Shown here piece by piece: positions 10,927-21,722 of a DNA stretch of 64,000 bases. The stretch is from Dryomyza anilis (Eukaryota > Arthropoda > Insecta > Diptera > Dryomyzidae): positions 3,968,001-4,032,000 of the forward strand of contig OX638131.1 in the NCBI GenBank assembly GCA_951804985.1, in the 5' to 3' direction. The notes beneath the pieces are model-generated. The model ran no database searches and was not told where the DNA came from. It was given only the letters and a program-made list of their open reading frames with translations. Position numbers and translations under genes: made by a program. How positions within the stretch are numbered: position 1 is the stretch's first letter; each line of letters starts with the position of its first letter.

Positions 10927-13330
10927 AGATGATCATACCATAATGTACACCGACAAAATTACTGTAGTATATTATACTACATGTATGTCTTTGTTTGGAA
11001 AAAATGTAGGTCTACTACATTTTGTTAGTTTTTAAATACATTTGTCTTTATTTGACTTACCATTGACAACATCATGTATGAAAAATTCGTGCTTTATATA
11101 TTGCAAAAACTGTATTATTGTTTTATATTTGGATGTTATTTTAATTATTTCTAATTTGTGTGAACACGACGAACGTATTGTGAAATGTCGTTCGTCGTGT
11201 AGTATAAACGAATTGGATGACTACGTATTGCAGAAACTGGGTTTTCACAAACACGATCAGGCACACGACGAATAACTGCGAATGTGAGTAGGTATAAAAT
11301 AAAGACCCAAGCAGCCCAAACATCTGACCGAAACGAAAACTAGTGCTGCCAACTAATAAAACCAACTGATTGAATGAACTGAATATTTTTGGTTCGTAAA
11401 ATTATCGATTGGTTTGCCGGGAAGAAAAACTTTTTATTAATAAAAAGTTGTCCTTTTTAATAAATTTATTAAAAAAAACATTTTACTATTAAATGAATGT
11501 CTAGCAAGATAAATAAACAAAAACCACTTGAGAACTTTAAATATGCACGTTAACAAAAATCTGCCTGCAGGCAACATAATAATGTTTGCAATCAACGTAT
11601 GGTCATATATTAAGTACTATAAACATATTTATATTAAAAGTCTAGAAGTTCAAATAATATTGTAGCAAACACATAATAATTTCCCTGTGTGTGGCAAAAC
11701 ATTAACAAACAAATTAATAATCGTATTGAGTAGTATTATTTACGATACCTCTAAATACAAATTTATTATTATATATCAAAAATATATTTAAATATTTGCA
11801 CAATTCATATATTTAATAATGGAATCAAGTACTTGATCAAATTTTAAATGTTATTAAATACACATTGTTTGAGAAAAAAAAAACAACAATTAAGAGCACT
11901 TTTATTATGATTACAAATAATAAATGTTGTGAATATTAATCAAAAGCCAGCTGCTTATGTTACACATAATAATAATTTTAATGCAATTTGATTTATATGA
12001 GTTTTAATCAATTGTTCGTGATAATTATAAAATTTGTCGAGCTGCATATTGTTTTTGACATGCCGGACGCATTGTTTTAAAAAAATCTACTATAGTAATT
12101 TGTAGTATGTTGCTTAACAGTGCTCTGTTTGGTTTTTAATTAAATTCATAATTCATTTAAAACGTTATTGTTGCTGTCCGCCACTGCTGGTTTTGATGTT
12201 GAGTAGCAGTATTTTTTATAATTTATTAATAAACCATTAAGTGGCACAATATACATGAAACGTAGAAGGGGAAACCGGTCCTCTGTTCGAGGGGGACGTC
12301 TATATTTTCCGCCATGAGTGAGTGAAAAATGAGTGACTGTTGTTTGAATGATGAGAATGGTCGTGGTGACTGAGGACATGAACAGCAGAGACCTATTGAC
12401 GACAGTTAATAGAGTTTGGAAAGTAACTCATGGTATTTTCATATTTTTTAAAGGTTAGAAAGTTATGCGCCATTAAATACGAAAACACTTGACTGAAACG
12501 TGTTTAACTATTGACTTTTTCAAATGTGTGAAAATTAAAATTTAGCCATTCGCTGCACTTTTCACTTTTAATTTTTCGCACATTTGAAATTAATTTTTCC
12601 AAATTTTCAGCAATTATTTTGCATCACCTCATAATCAAGTCGATGCAAATATTTGTTTAACACTTTGAATTTTGTGCGTGTTTTAATTAGGTTGCCATTA
12701 AAATACATAGTTTTTGGTAATTTATTTCACAGCACACTGCTCCATAATGCTGGTCACATTTGTTTCTAGCGTACCATACAACCAACCAACCAACCTCCCA
12801 ATCATCCGACCCAAATCATTATTAAAACTTTATCGCTAACGAGTTTTGATATTTAATGTTTTTATTTTTTATATTTCACTACAATTCAATAGCAAATCAT
12901 GCGTTGAAATATTTATTAAGTGACCTCTGACCAGTGCTGCTAAAACGGTCGTAAAATGCTGAACACGTATTGACGTCAGTCGATGCAAATGGCATCCAAC
13001 CCAGTAGGGTAAATTTTGGGAAATGAAATGCTCGAAAAGTTAAAAAGAATTTATTTGCGAAAAATTATTACTATTTTTTTTTTGTACTAAAAAATTTTGT
13101 AATTGTTAATAAATATATTATATTTTGTTTTATAATTTATAAATAAGAAATTTATAAATAAGAAATAGAAAACAAAAACCACTTGAGAATTTTAAAAATT
13201 GTTTGTTTGTAATAATAAATTCAATGATGAAACGAATTTTAAATAATTTGTTGTTGGTACGGTTTTATTCGGTTGCTACAACCACGATTGTAATGGGTAC
13301 CACTAAATCGTTCTATATTTCTTCACAGCA
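10927..13330. other. AT-rich non-coding DNA
   Basis: No gene seen. It contains the perfect hairpin at 11165-11199 and the motif TACACCGACAAAATT near 10948, whose reverse complement occurs at about 9147-9161 in the centre of the palindromic MITE. Short frames at 11042-11275 and 12146-12379 have no recognisable features. Confidence 0.4.
11165..11199. repeat. perfect 11-bp inverted repeat
   Basis: CACGACGAACG (11165-11175) and CGTTCGTCGTG (11189-11199) form a perfect stem with a 13-nt loop. Its GC content stands out from the surroundings. CACACGACGAA recurs at about 11264. Confidence 0.7.
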
Positions 13331-13850
13331 TACCAAACGATAATTTTACGATATCGAAACAATACCGTTTATAGCTTCAAATTGTCGTTTTCGATAATCT
13401 ATAATGATACGAAAACGATAGGATTTTTGATAAAAACGAACCTATCTAAAATGATATCGTTGTTTTTGTCGTTATTGATATCGAGATGATATCGTAAATG
13501 GATTAATATTCGATAAACAAATTTTATTGGTCAAGAAAATTTTATTTTTTGACAAAAATTGTAAAGAAGATGCAATTAAATTTTTAAATACTTTGTTTTT
13601 TATATCTCAAATATATCATTATTATATCGATTTTAGAAATTATCGTCAAATGGTTTGTAGGGTTATAGTCAAATATTATTTCAACATTTTTCACGACGAG
13701 TCGTCACATGTTTGGAAGCAATATGTGGCTCTTTCCACTAGAAAACTCCGATAGAATTTATCGATATGTAGATTCTATTTGACGCTCAATTTCGCGCCTA
13801 CAACTCGTATTGATCTCTAACGATATCGAAATGTATGGCATACTGGGTAA
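13331..13850. mobile_element. CGATATCG-rich MITE, copy 1
   Basis: Many CGATATCG-like motifs in both orientations (ACGATATCGAAA, AACGATATCG). The right end read in reverse, TTACCCAGTATGCCATAC, resembles the left end of the copy at 56005 (TTACCCAGTAAACCAAAC), suggesting terminal inverted repeats. The first 310 bp align with 56011-56311. The 75-codon frame inside is not supported as a gene. Confidence 0.6.
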
Positions 13851-15961
13851 TTATTAAAATTTTGTAAATTTAGTGGATTTTATTACTACAATAACCATAT
13901 ATAAAAATATAAATTCGTAAATTCGTTAAATTTTAGAATAATTTGTATATTTCGTAAATAAATATTTTGTTATTAATAAATTCAACATAAATTGATGCAA
14001 CACAGAAGGTCAGTTGCATTGTGAATTGTGGTAAATACAAAATTCAAATCAGCAGATGTTGATGCACTTAACTAGGTCATCATTGAAGTCAATTCCCACT
14101 GGGACTTGCCGTATAATATATATTAGCGCGCTTCCTGTGTGTATGTGTGGTATATGTTTTTGTGTCTATTTGTAGAGCATTTGTAGAGTATCCTGTGTGA
14201 GTTGCCCAAATTTCGTTACCCAGCGGAAATATATGAAAATTATATAATAGTTAGTCGTAAATTTGCCAACATCATGGTTATTATTAACAATAACAAATGA
14301 TAATCACAACGATAGAGATGATGATGATGGTGATTATTATGATGGTGGTGACTATTATTGTTATTAAACTGTTAAATGCGATTATTATTATTATGTGAAC
14401 CATAAATATTTGACTGGCGACAGGATGTGACAGCATATTAGATGCCAACTAATAGCAGCATTTATATCTGCGGCGTATATAATGCTCATAAGTTTATTTG
14501 TTTATGGGCTGCATTTAACGAGGATATCGTAAAATGTTGTGATTTATGTTTAATGTTGGCAAAAGTAGTCAGAAGTAGCCAGTAGTAGTCAGAAGTTGCC
14601 AATAGTAGCCAGAAGTAGTCTGAATTAGCAATACAAGCAGGAGGTAACAATAAAGAATATACAAATTTCTAAAATAATCTTTAAATTTAATCACAAAATA
14701 CGTAAATGAAAAGAGCACCTCACACAATCGCATTACATGTCCTTCGTATCCTGCCGCATCCTTTCTTTTTTGTGCTGCCGCCGCCTGTTGAATTATTTCC
14801 GCCGTTATCCTGCCACAGCGCGTCTCTTAATTAATAAACTCTTCGGCTGTGTCGACGACAGCGCCATGCAATAAATTACAGCATCCTGCACAAAGGGCAC
14901 ACGTGTCTTTTCTCCTTTTCTCTGGCCAGTAACTCTCTTTGTCTCTCTCTTTGTGGCAGTCTCCACTTCGCCACAGTTAATTCGGTCACAATTCGTCTTC
15001 TAATGTTCTATTTTATTTAATTTTTTTTTTATCTCTCTGTCGTTCTTCAAATTAAAATGAAATAAAATTTAATTAGTTTCGCAGTCAGCAGGAATTTTTT
15101 GTGCTTTTTGTTCAAAGTATCAAAGAGAGAGAAAAAAAAACGATTTACTTTGACAGTGACATGAGCAACAACAAAAACAACAACAGCAATAACAACAACA
15201 TTAGCAAATACAAAATCGGTAAATGCTACACTTGAAGCTTTTATTATTGAAGCGACGCGTTGTAATACTGAAAAAAATTCAGGGGTATTTTTCAAAATTT
15301 TAATTTTTTTAAAAATCAAATAAAATCTATAATATATTTTGCAGTTCTCTATAAATTTAACAATACTTTTACATTCGATCAAATCTCGACATTTTTCAAC
15401 CACTTTTATTAATACAAAAAATACAGTCACTTACACATGTAATTTTCCAGTTAATTGTAAAGACTAATTTTAGTATATAAAATTAAGCAAATATTCTGGT
15501 ACGTTTTTAAGTTATTTCAATCTAAACTCGAAAATTTTAATTTTTTTTAGACTATTTTTATATGATTTTTTTGCAATTCAAATCTAATGATAAATAAAAA
15601 AATATTATATGTTTATGCAAAGTACAATCAAAATAAATAACTTCCATCTATTCTAATTATTAAAATATGCCCTATCAAGTTTCCGTCACAAAAGCTAAAA
15701 TGCTGTTTTTACCAGAATTTATCCGAAAAAGCATATGTAACAAACTTAGTAAAAAAACTCAGTATGCAATAAGAATAAGCGTAGTTTTAATATGAAGCCA
15801 GAATACTTTCAGATTACATGTATAAATATTTTAATTAAAATTAATTAACTTTTTTATTAAACGGGTACCAAAATTATATTAATAGGGCATATTTTTAAAA
15901 GTGAAATCATATTCTTATTTATTATTTGATCCTAAGTGCTGAAAAATAAGAACAAATTATC
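13851..15961. other. unique non-coding DNA
   Basis: It holds GAT/ATT triplet runs at about 14315-14390, an AGTAGTCAGAAGTAGCC quasi-repeat at 14570-14620, and a mixed-composition island at 14730-15000. No supported gene. Confidence 0.4.
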
Positions 15962-15964
15962 TAA

Positions 15965-16072
15965 GGGCCGTTTTCACCATCTTCGGTTAAGCACTAACTG
16001 CCACATTAACTCAGAGTTACCAATAGAATATATGGAATTGAAACACTTAACTGGACATTGTGAAAACGGGCC
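15965..16072. mobile_element. PIF/Harbinger-like MITE with TAA target duplication
   Basis: A 108-bp element flanked by TAA at 15962-15964 and 16073-16075, the 3-bp TWA duplication typical of PIF/Harbinger. The left end GGGCCGTTTTCACCATCTTC and the right end, in reverse GGCCCGTTTTCACAATGTCC, are inverted repeats of about 28 bp. Family assignment is inferred from the duplication and the GGGCC start. Confidence 0.7.
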
Positions 16073-16075
16073 TAA

Positions 16076-16520
16076 ATGAATCAAAATGTTACGGATCGAA
16101 ATGTCTCAAAAATATATACGTATTTTAACATTTATTAAAATATTAAAATTAGTCGTAACAAATGAAATCAAAATGGCGTTTAAAGTTTTATGGGAAAACT
16201 AAATTTCATTATATATTTTTTAAAATTTTAAGTAGTACATGAAAAGGTCTTCAAATTACGATTTGCAATTTTATAGCAAACGATACGTAATATGACAAAA
16301 ATGTGTGCAGTCAAAACCAGAATTATGTACGGATTATGGTATCTCAAAACTATTTTTTCTTATATTCTTTGAGGACCAGATTTTCTTTTAGCACGTTCAT
16401 CAATATTATAATTTTTTAACCATTTATGGCATACAAAAAATTATATAATGGTGGTGTTTAAATTATTTTATTTCATAATTGAAGACTCCAGTGGAACAAC
16501 CTAAACTGGACTGGACTGTA
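16076..16520. other. AT-rich non-coding DNA
   Basis: No gene or clear repeat seen. Confidence 0.35.
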
Positions 16521-16529
16521 TTATTTGTT

Positions 16530-17030
16530 AGGAGCAGTTTCTGTCCAATTCTTGTTGCAAATTCTCGACCCTAGTTATCACTCCAAGGTTTAGTCAGTCT
16601 CTCGCCAGTACTAGGTTTTTGACTTGAGCCAAAGTAACGCATGCTTGTCGCAAGACTGGGTCTATTTTATAGGTGTTGTAATACCTAAGTGTTTGAGGGA
16701 AATAAATAGCCTTATTTCAGTAGGTCTTGTGTTTGCTCGTTCTATTCGAGCATCGAACTAAGCTCACCCCTTCGTAGTTTATTCGGCTCTCAACAGAACC
16801 CCGCATTACAGAGGGAGAACACGTTCTTTAATCGCACGATACGTTTGTGGAACAATCTCCCTGCGTCTGTTTTTTCCGACATCTTTCATATTGGCAAGTT
16901 CAAAACAAACATCCACCGATATTACTCCTATCTTTCGTCCCATCCAATAACCTATAATCCTTTCATTCGATCAACACTGTGCATCAACACTGGGATTCCC
17001 CTGAACGCTGGCTAAAAATAAAAAAAATGC
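16530..17030 (+). mobile_element. 3' end of a non-LTR retrotransposon (LINE), decayed
   Basis: From about 16710 to 17016 one frame reads the end of a LINE reverse-transcriptase ORF. It contains the conserved RENTFFNRTIRLWNNLPASV block followed by FHIGKFKTNIHRYYSYLS and a stop after LNAG. The F(F)xRTxRLWNxLP signature closes the ORF2 protein of Jockey/I/CR1-type elements. Upstream the frame is broken (stop at 16707), although 16620-16700 still looks related in another frame. The 5' part is missing, as expected of 5'-truncated copies. Confidence 0.7.
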
Positions 17031-17213
17031 TTAGGCCCATCGTATAATCCTACATGGGAAGGAGCAAAAAATTAAGTTTTAGAAAAACTGTTTTCACTTA
17101 CCCCATTCTAACATTTATAAAGGATTACTTCTTGTACAAATGGGTTTTTTGAATACGTTATTTCTGAAATAATAGTTTCTTGAAGTCTTAAGACTTTTTT
17201 ATTAGTAAAAAAC

Positions 17214-17429
17214 ATTTAATCATTTCATTTATGTACATGACTCGATTTTTCAAAAAAAAAAATACTTATCAGGTTCTTGTACTGGAGTTTTTAATTGTGG
17301 TAGACGGAGTAATACTCTATCCTCCGTCTATCACAATCAGAAACTCCAGTAGAAGACCGGAAGTACGTAGTTTATTTTTATTTTGAAAAATCGAGTCATG
17401 TACATAAATGAAATGATTAAATATTATCT
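17214..17429. mobile_element. palindromic MITE
   Basis: The left arm, ATTTAATCATTTCATTTATG and onward, is matched in reverse by CATAAATGAAATGATTAAAT at the right end. Inner blocks pair too, for example GTAGACGGAG with CTCCGTCTA and ACTGGAGTTT with AAACTCCAGT. The centre is near 17315. No open frame. Confidence 0.8.
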
Positions 17430-18901
17430 AAAACAGATATATCTATTCAATTCTAAGCTCGATCTTTCAAATAATATATTTATTGCTTAATTTTTATAAA
17501 TTAATTTTTACAAACTAAATCTGACTTCAAAGTTCGACTCACCTAGACGTGATGGAAGAAAAAGGGGATTTCAGATTTGGGAACACCGAACTAGAATAAC
17601 CTTTAATTCTTTTCAAAATCGAAAAATGGATAAAGCTTCCTTCCGTACATCTCTTGCACTGTAATATTGATGAAAAATATATATTTTTTATTTCTTCAAA
17701 AAAATTTCTGGGTGTAGCAAGTATTCTTTGTAGCCATTTGTCTGCCGCCGCACTTTATGTTGTTGCTTTTGCTGCTGTTTGCCGGAACTGTCACATTTAA
17801 ATCGATGATTTATTGCATCCTTAATTTATTGTGGGTGTCACACGGACGGCAGCGGCGACGCCATTACACGCTGCACACGCGGCGAGCAACACGCAAAAGG
17901 TGTCGGCAACATGAAAACAGCCAACGGACAAAATAATGCAAAGAGCTGCGTCTGTTGCTGCTGCTGCTCCTACTATTCTTTGTTTTCCAGTTGTTGCTTT
18001 CCTCTGTCCAAATGCCTGCCGCGCGAACTCCGCCAGGATAATAATGTAATTTACTTGCTGCGGGGCACTTAATAAGCGGCATAAGTAGTCATCCGCAACG
18101 TCGTCGTTTTTTTTTTTAATTCTATTTGAGCTGCGTGTACTTCGCACCAGAGCCTACTGGAGGCCTCGGTGCCATTTGTGGTGGTGCTGCCGTCGTGACT
18201 CCCTTCGGTGTCCTGCCAACGCCATGCATTGTTTGCTCATTTGCACATCGTCAGCAATTTTATTCTTATTTGTTGCTGCTACTATTTGTGGTTGCTGCTT
18301 TAAGTTGGCGGGGGGTTTGAGCAGTCTCTGAAGTTGAGATTGCAACAGTTGAGGTTGAAGTGTTGCCAACCACTGCTGTTTGGCAGACGCTGTTGTGCTG
18401 CCAGCTGGTCACACGCTTCATTTTCTGTTTATTTATGATATGCGTTTTATTCGTTTTGCTTTGTTTCCGTTTGGATTTTTCTTTTTTCTTTTTTTTTGGC
18501 TCTGGTTTGGGTTACAAATGTTGCGCTCCAAGTGATATTTATGACGAAACTTTGCTTGGGGATGCGTTTAAACTATTGCGAGGACATGTTTTAATTGTAG
18601 TTTTAAAGAAATATTAGAGGAGTAGTCCAAAAGAAGAATTGGAAAAAAAGAAGAGGTAGCCGAAGATATTCTTAAGAACTTCTGGGGTAGTAACGGAAAG
18701 TTTTGCAAATAAAGTGAAGTAGAAAGTGATATATAATAATTATATTATAGTAATTTGAGAAGAATCTTTTTAATGAACAAAATGTGCAAAAAATATAAAT
18801 AGTTCTGAAGTATAGAAAAAAAAACCTACGGTAAAAAATTTTCTACTGTCATCCCATGTATCTTAAATAAGTAAAATTGATATCAAAAACTTCAAAATTT
18901 C
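17430..18901. other. unique non-coding DNA with a GC-richer island
   Basis: At 17720-18560 composition rises and GCTGCTG/CAGCAG triplets appear. Frames of 60-108 codons overlap on both strands here, the usual effect of triplet runs rather than a gene. No supported exon. Confidence 0.4.
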
Positions 18902-18971
18902 CAAAAATATTCCATTTATCTGTGTGTTTGCCGGAATTATGCCGAAATATTCCTGAAAAATGCCAGAAATT
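18902..18971 (+). repeat. dispersed repeat shared with 28359-28430 (inverted)
   Basis: ATTCCATTTATCTGTGTGTT followed by TGCCGGAATTATGCCGAAAT matches the reverse complement of 28359-28430 over about 70 bp with few changes. The parent element is unknown. Confidence 0.6.
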
Positions 18972-19033
18972 TTGTCTCGGGGAGGTTGAAAAATGTTGTG
19001 GATTTTTAAAGGCTTCCAGATTTTTATGGGATT

Positions 19034-19083
19034 CCCGACATATTCTTGTTATGAGATTCGTCACATACCCAGAATATGTCGGG
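19034..19083. repeat. 13-bp perfect inverted repeat
   Basis: CCCGACATATTCT (19034-19046) pairs with AGAATATGTCGGG (19071-19083) around a 24-nt spacer. Confidence 0.65.
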
Positions 19084-19099
19084 TACAAACTCCGCCTTT

Positions 19100-21020
19100 G
19101 TCTGCTTGAAATCTTACTATAAAAGGTTCTTAACTGCCCTGAGCCGACTAAAAAAATGTTGGGGGTGTATTTACTTATTTTTTTTTATAATTAGCAATAT
19201 TTTTTTTAATAAGTAATACAAATTATGAAATTTAAATAAGTAATACAAATTATCAAAAATTATTCCTAAATTTTTACTATAACAAAATTCTTCTAAAATT
19301 TTTAATAATTAATAAAAATTAAATTTTAACAAATTTCAAAAATCTTAACTTTTGCTGCAATTTTATTGCTTCATTAGCTGTGCATTTAAATCACAGCATT
19401 TGCCATTTTTCACGCCATAAAACTGCATTTTTGTTGACAGCAACGTAAACTTTGCGGTTCGCAGCACTTCTCTTGCTCAAACGAGAGGAGTAGGGTTGTC
19501 TCTTTCGCACACACAAACACACATGGATGAACACATGCAAACAAATGTTAATCAAGTTTTCCGCCATGCCGAACATTTATTGCCTAATTTTGTCAGCAGC
19601 AGCAGCACCAGCAACAGCAGCCGTTGTCGTTGCCAAAGTTTTGCAGTAGTTGGTGCTGCCTGCCTTGCTGCCAAGGACAACAAGTCCTTACTGCGACGCA
19701 CACAGCCAAACACGCATGCATTTGGCGTTGCCACCTCATTAAGAAAGTGGAGACGACCGACGACTGCTGGCAAAAACTTTTCTTATTTCAACTCGAGCTC
19801 ATTTTTAAACCAGTTTTGCTGCTTGTTTTTGTTGGTTTCTTTTGTTGTTGTTGCTGGTGCAGGATGAGCTGCCAACTGCTGCCAAAGAATTTTAGTTGAA
19901 GTTTTCCAAAAAAAATTGCAAAACTCATGTTTCACGCACACACTGCAGCCAGCCAGCCAGACAGACGCAAAATTCTTTTATCAAAATTTTTGACAATTTT
20001 TGCAAAATGTTGGCAACGTCCTGCAGTTGCTGCTATTTCACGCTGATGTTGCTGCTGGTGCTGCTGCCGCGGGTGGCTGCTTTGGGAATTACGAGATTTT
20101 AAACGCAAAGCAAAGGCTATCAGTTTTGTGCGGACGAGCTGCCCAAAATGATGGACAACGTGCTGATGTTGCTGCTGCTGGGGGTGTAACTATTGCTGGG
20201 AGTATTGGTGTTGCTGCTGCTGGGAGTGTTTTTGCCGCTGGTTGGCTTCAAAAATTTAAAGCAAAACTTATTTCAAATGCTGCAAAATGCAAACAGCGCT
20301 CGCCAAACTTAAGAACTGCGCATTTTTTAGATATGTTGCTGCCGCACAGTGTCAAGAAGCGCTGCACAGCTCTAACGCACTGTAGCAGCAACAACAGCAA
20401 CGTCGTTGCAACGAAGATAAATGTTGCCAACTTTTCTGCATTTATTCATTTGTTGCTGCCGTCTGTCGTCACTTAGAAACCTCTTGCTCTGCTGCTGCTG
20501 CTACATTTCACTGACAGCTGCAGCCAACTTTGCACAGCAACGGAAATGCTTTACGACCCGCAACAATAACGTCAACACCAACACCAACAACAACAACAAC
20601 AACCAACTAAAACAACACCAAACATGGCTGCTGCTCCTGCGTTTTATAAAACAATTTAAGTTTAATAAGCTTTTGTGTCCTTGCAGCTCCCGTGACTGCC
20701 GTCTGTTGCTGTTGCTGCCTCATCGTTATTTTCCTTGTCATCGTCGTTCGCAGCAACATTTCGTCATGTTTTCTGCATCAACTGTCGTCCCTGCAACTGA
20801 TTTGCAAAGTTTTTCATATTTTATAGTTAACTGTAAATAAGTGGACTGCTGGCAGAGTTGCCATTGTTTCGATAATAAATGTGGGATTTTGAAAAATTAT
20901 TTTTTTTTTTTTAGATTTAGTCACCTTCTTTGTAGCTTTCATGATGTTTTTTCTTAAAACTTAAAAATCCTTTTTTTTAAGAAATTTATGAGAAAAATTA
21001 AAAAATATAAAATTTGTTTT
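19100..21020. other. unique non-coding DNA, triplet-rich
   Basis: 19400-20860 is GC-richer with many GCTGCTG, CAACAA and CAGCAG runs. These create frames of up to 158 codons on the + strand and 73 on the minus strand that are alanine-, leucine- or cysteine-rich without domain signatures. It could be regulatory or intronic DNA. No gene called. Confidence 0.4.
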
Positions 21021-21722
21021 TTTAAAAACACTGTAAAGTATTTGTTATAATTTATAAATTTACCAAACGGAAATTTTGATCAGCACCAAAGCAGTACATA
21101 AAGCTTTTTGCTGAAATATTTTATGCAGAAGTCGGCACCTGAAAATAAGTTTGCTCCATACACCATTTTTGATTGAATGGAGTTAGGAATTGAATTTATA
21201 TGATATGTCACCTGAAAATAAGTTTGCTCCATAGACCATTTTTTGTGAATTAAGTTAGGAATTGAATTTATATGATTTGTGCATATCTTCTTTGTCATTC
21301 TGCTATTCGTTATTTTCATATCTAGATATCCACAATTTTACTCAAAAAATGTGCGGTACTTGGTTTGACGAACGTTTAAATTTTCTTTATACAAATGCCA
21401 AACAAATTTAAATTTCCATATTTAAAAACACTGCTATGTATTCGTCATAATTTATACATTTACCAAGCGAACATTTTTACCAGACCCAAAGCAGTACATA
21501 AAGCTTTTTGCTGAAATATTTTAAGCTGACAAACCGTCACCTGAAAATAAGTTTGCTCCATAGACCATTTTTGAGTGAATGAAGTTAGGAATTGAATTTA
21601 AATGATTTATGTATCCTCTTTGTCATTCTGTTATCCGATTTTTAATATCCCGTCATTACTTTACTCAAAAAATGCGCGGTATTTGGTTTGACGAACGTTT
21701 AAATTTTCTTTATACAAATTTC
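21021..21722 (+). repeat. tandem repeat, two copies, 400-bp period
   Basis: The unit starts TTTAAAAACACTG at 21021 and again at 21421, and each copy ends with AAATTTTCTTTATACAAAT. Shared blocks include AAGCAGTACATAAAGCTTTT and CACCTGAAAATAAGTTTGCT. Copy 1 also contains an internal duplication of about 76 bp carrying CACCTGAAAATAAGTTTGCT a second time. Confidence 0.85.

Noticed and set aside
19896..20102. Signal-peptide-like leucine run near 20020-20090
   Set aside because: Comes from GTTGCTGCTG triplets and ends after about 32 residues.
20000..20476. 158-codon alanine-rich frame
   Set aside because: Driven by GCTGCTG triplet runs; overlapping frames are open in other registers and on the other strand.
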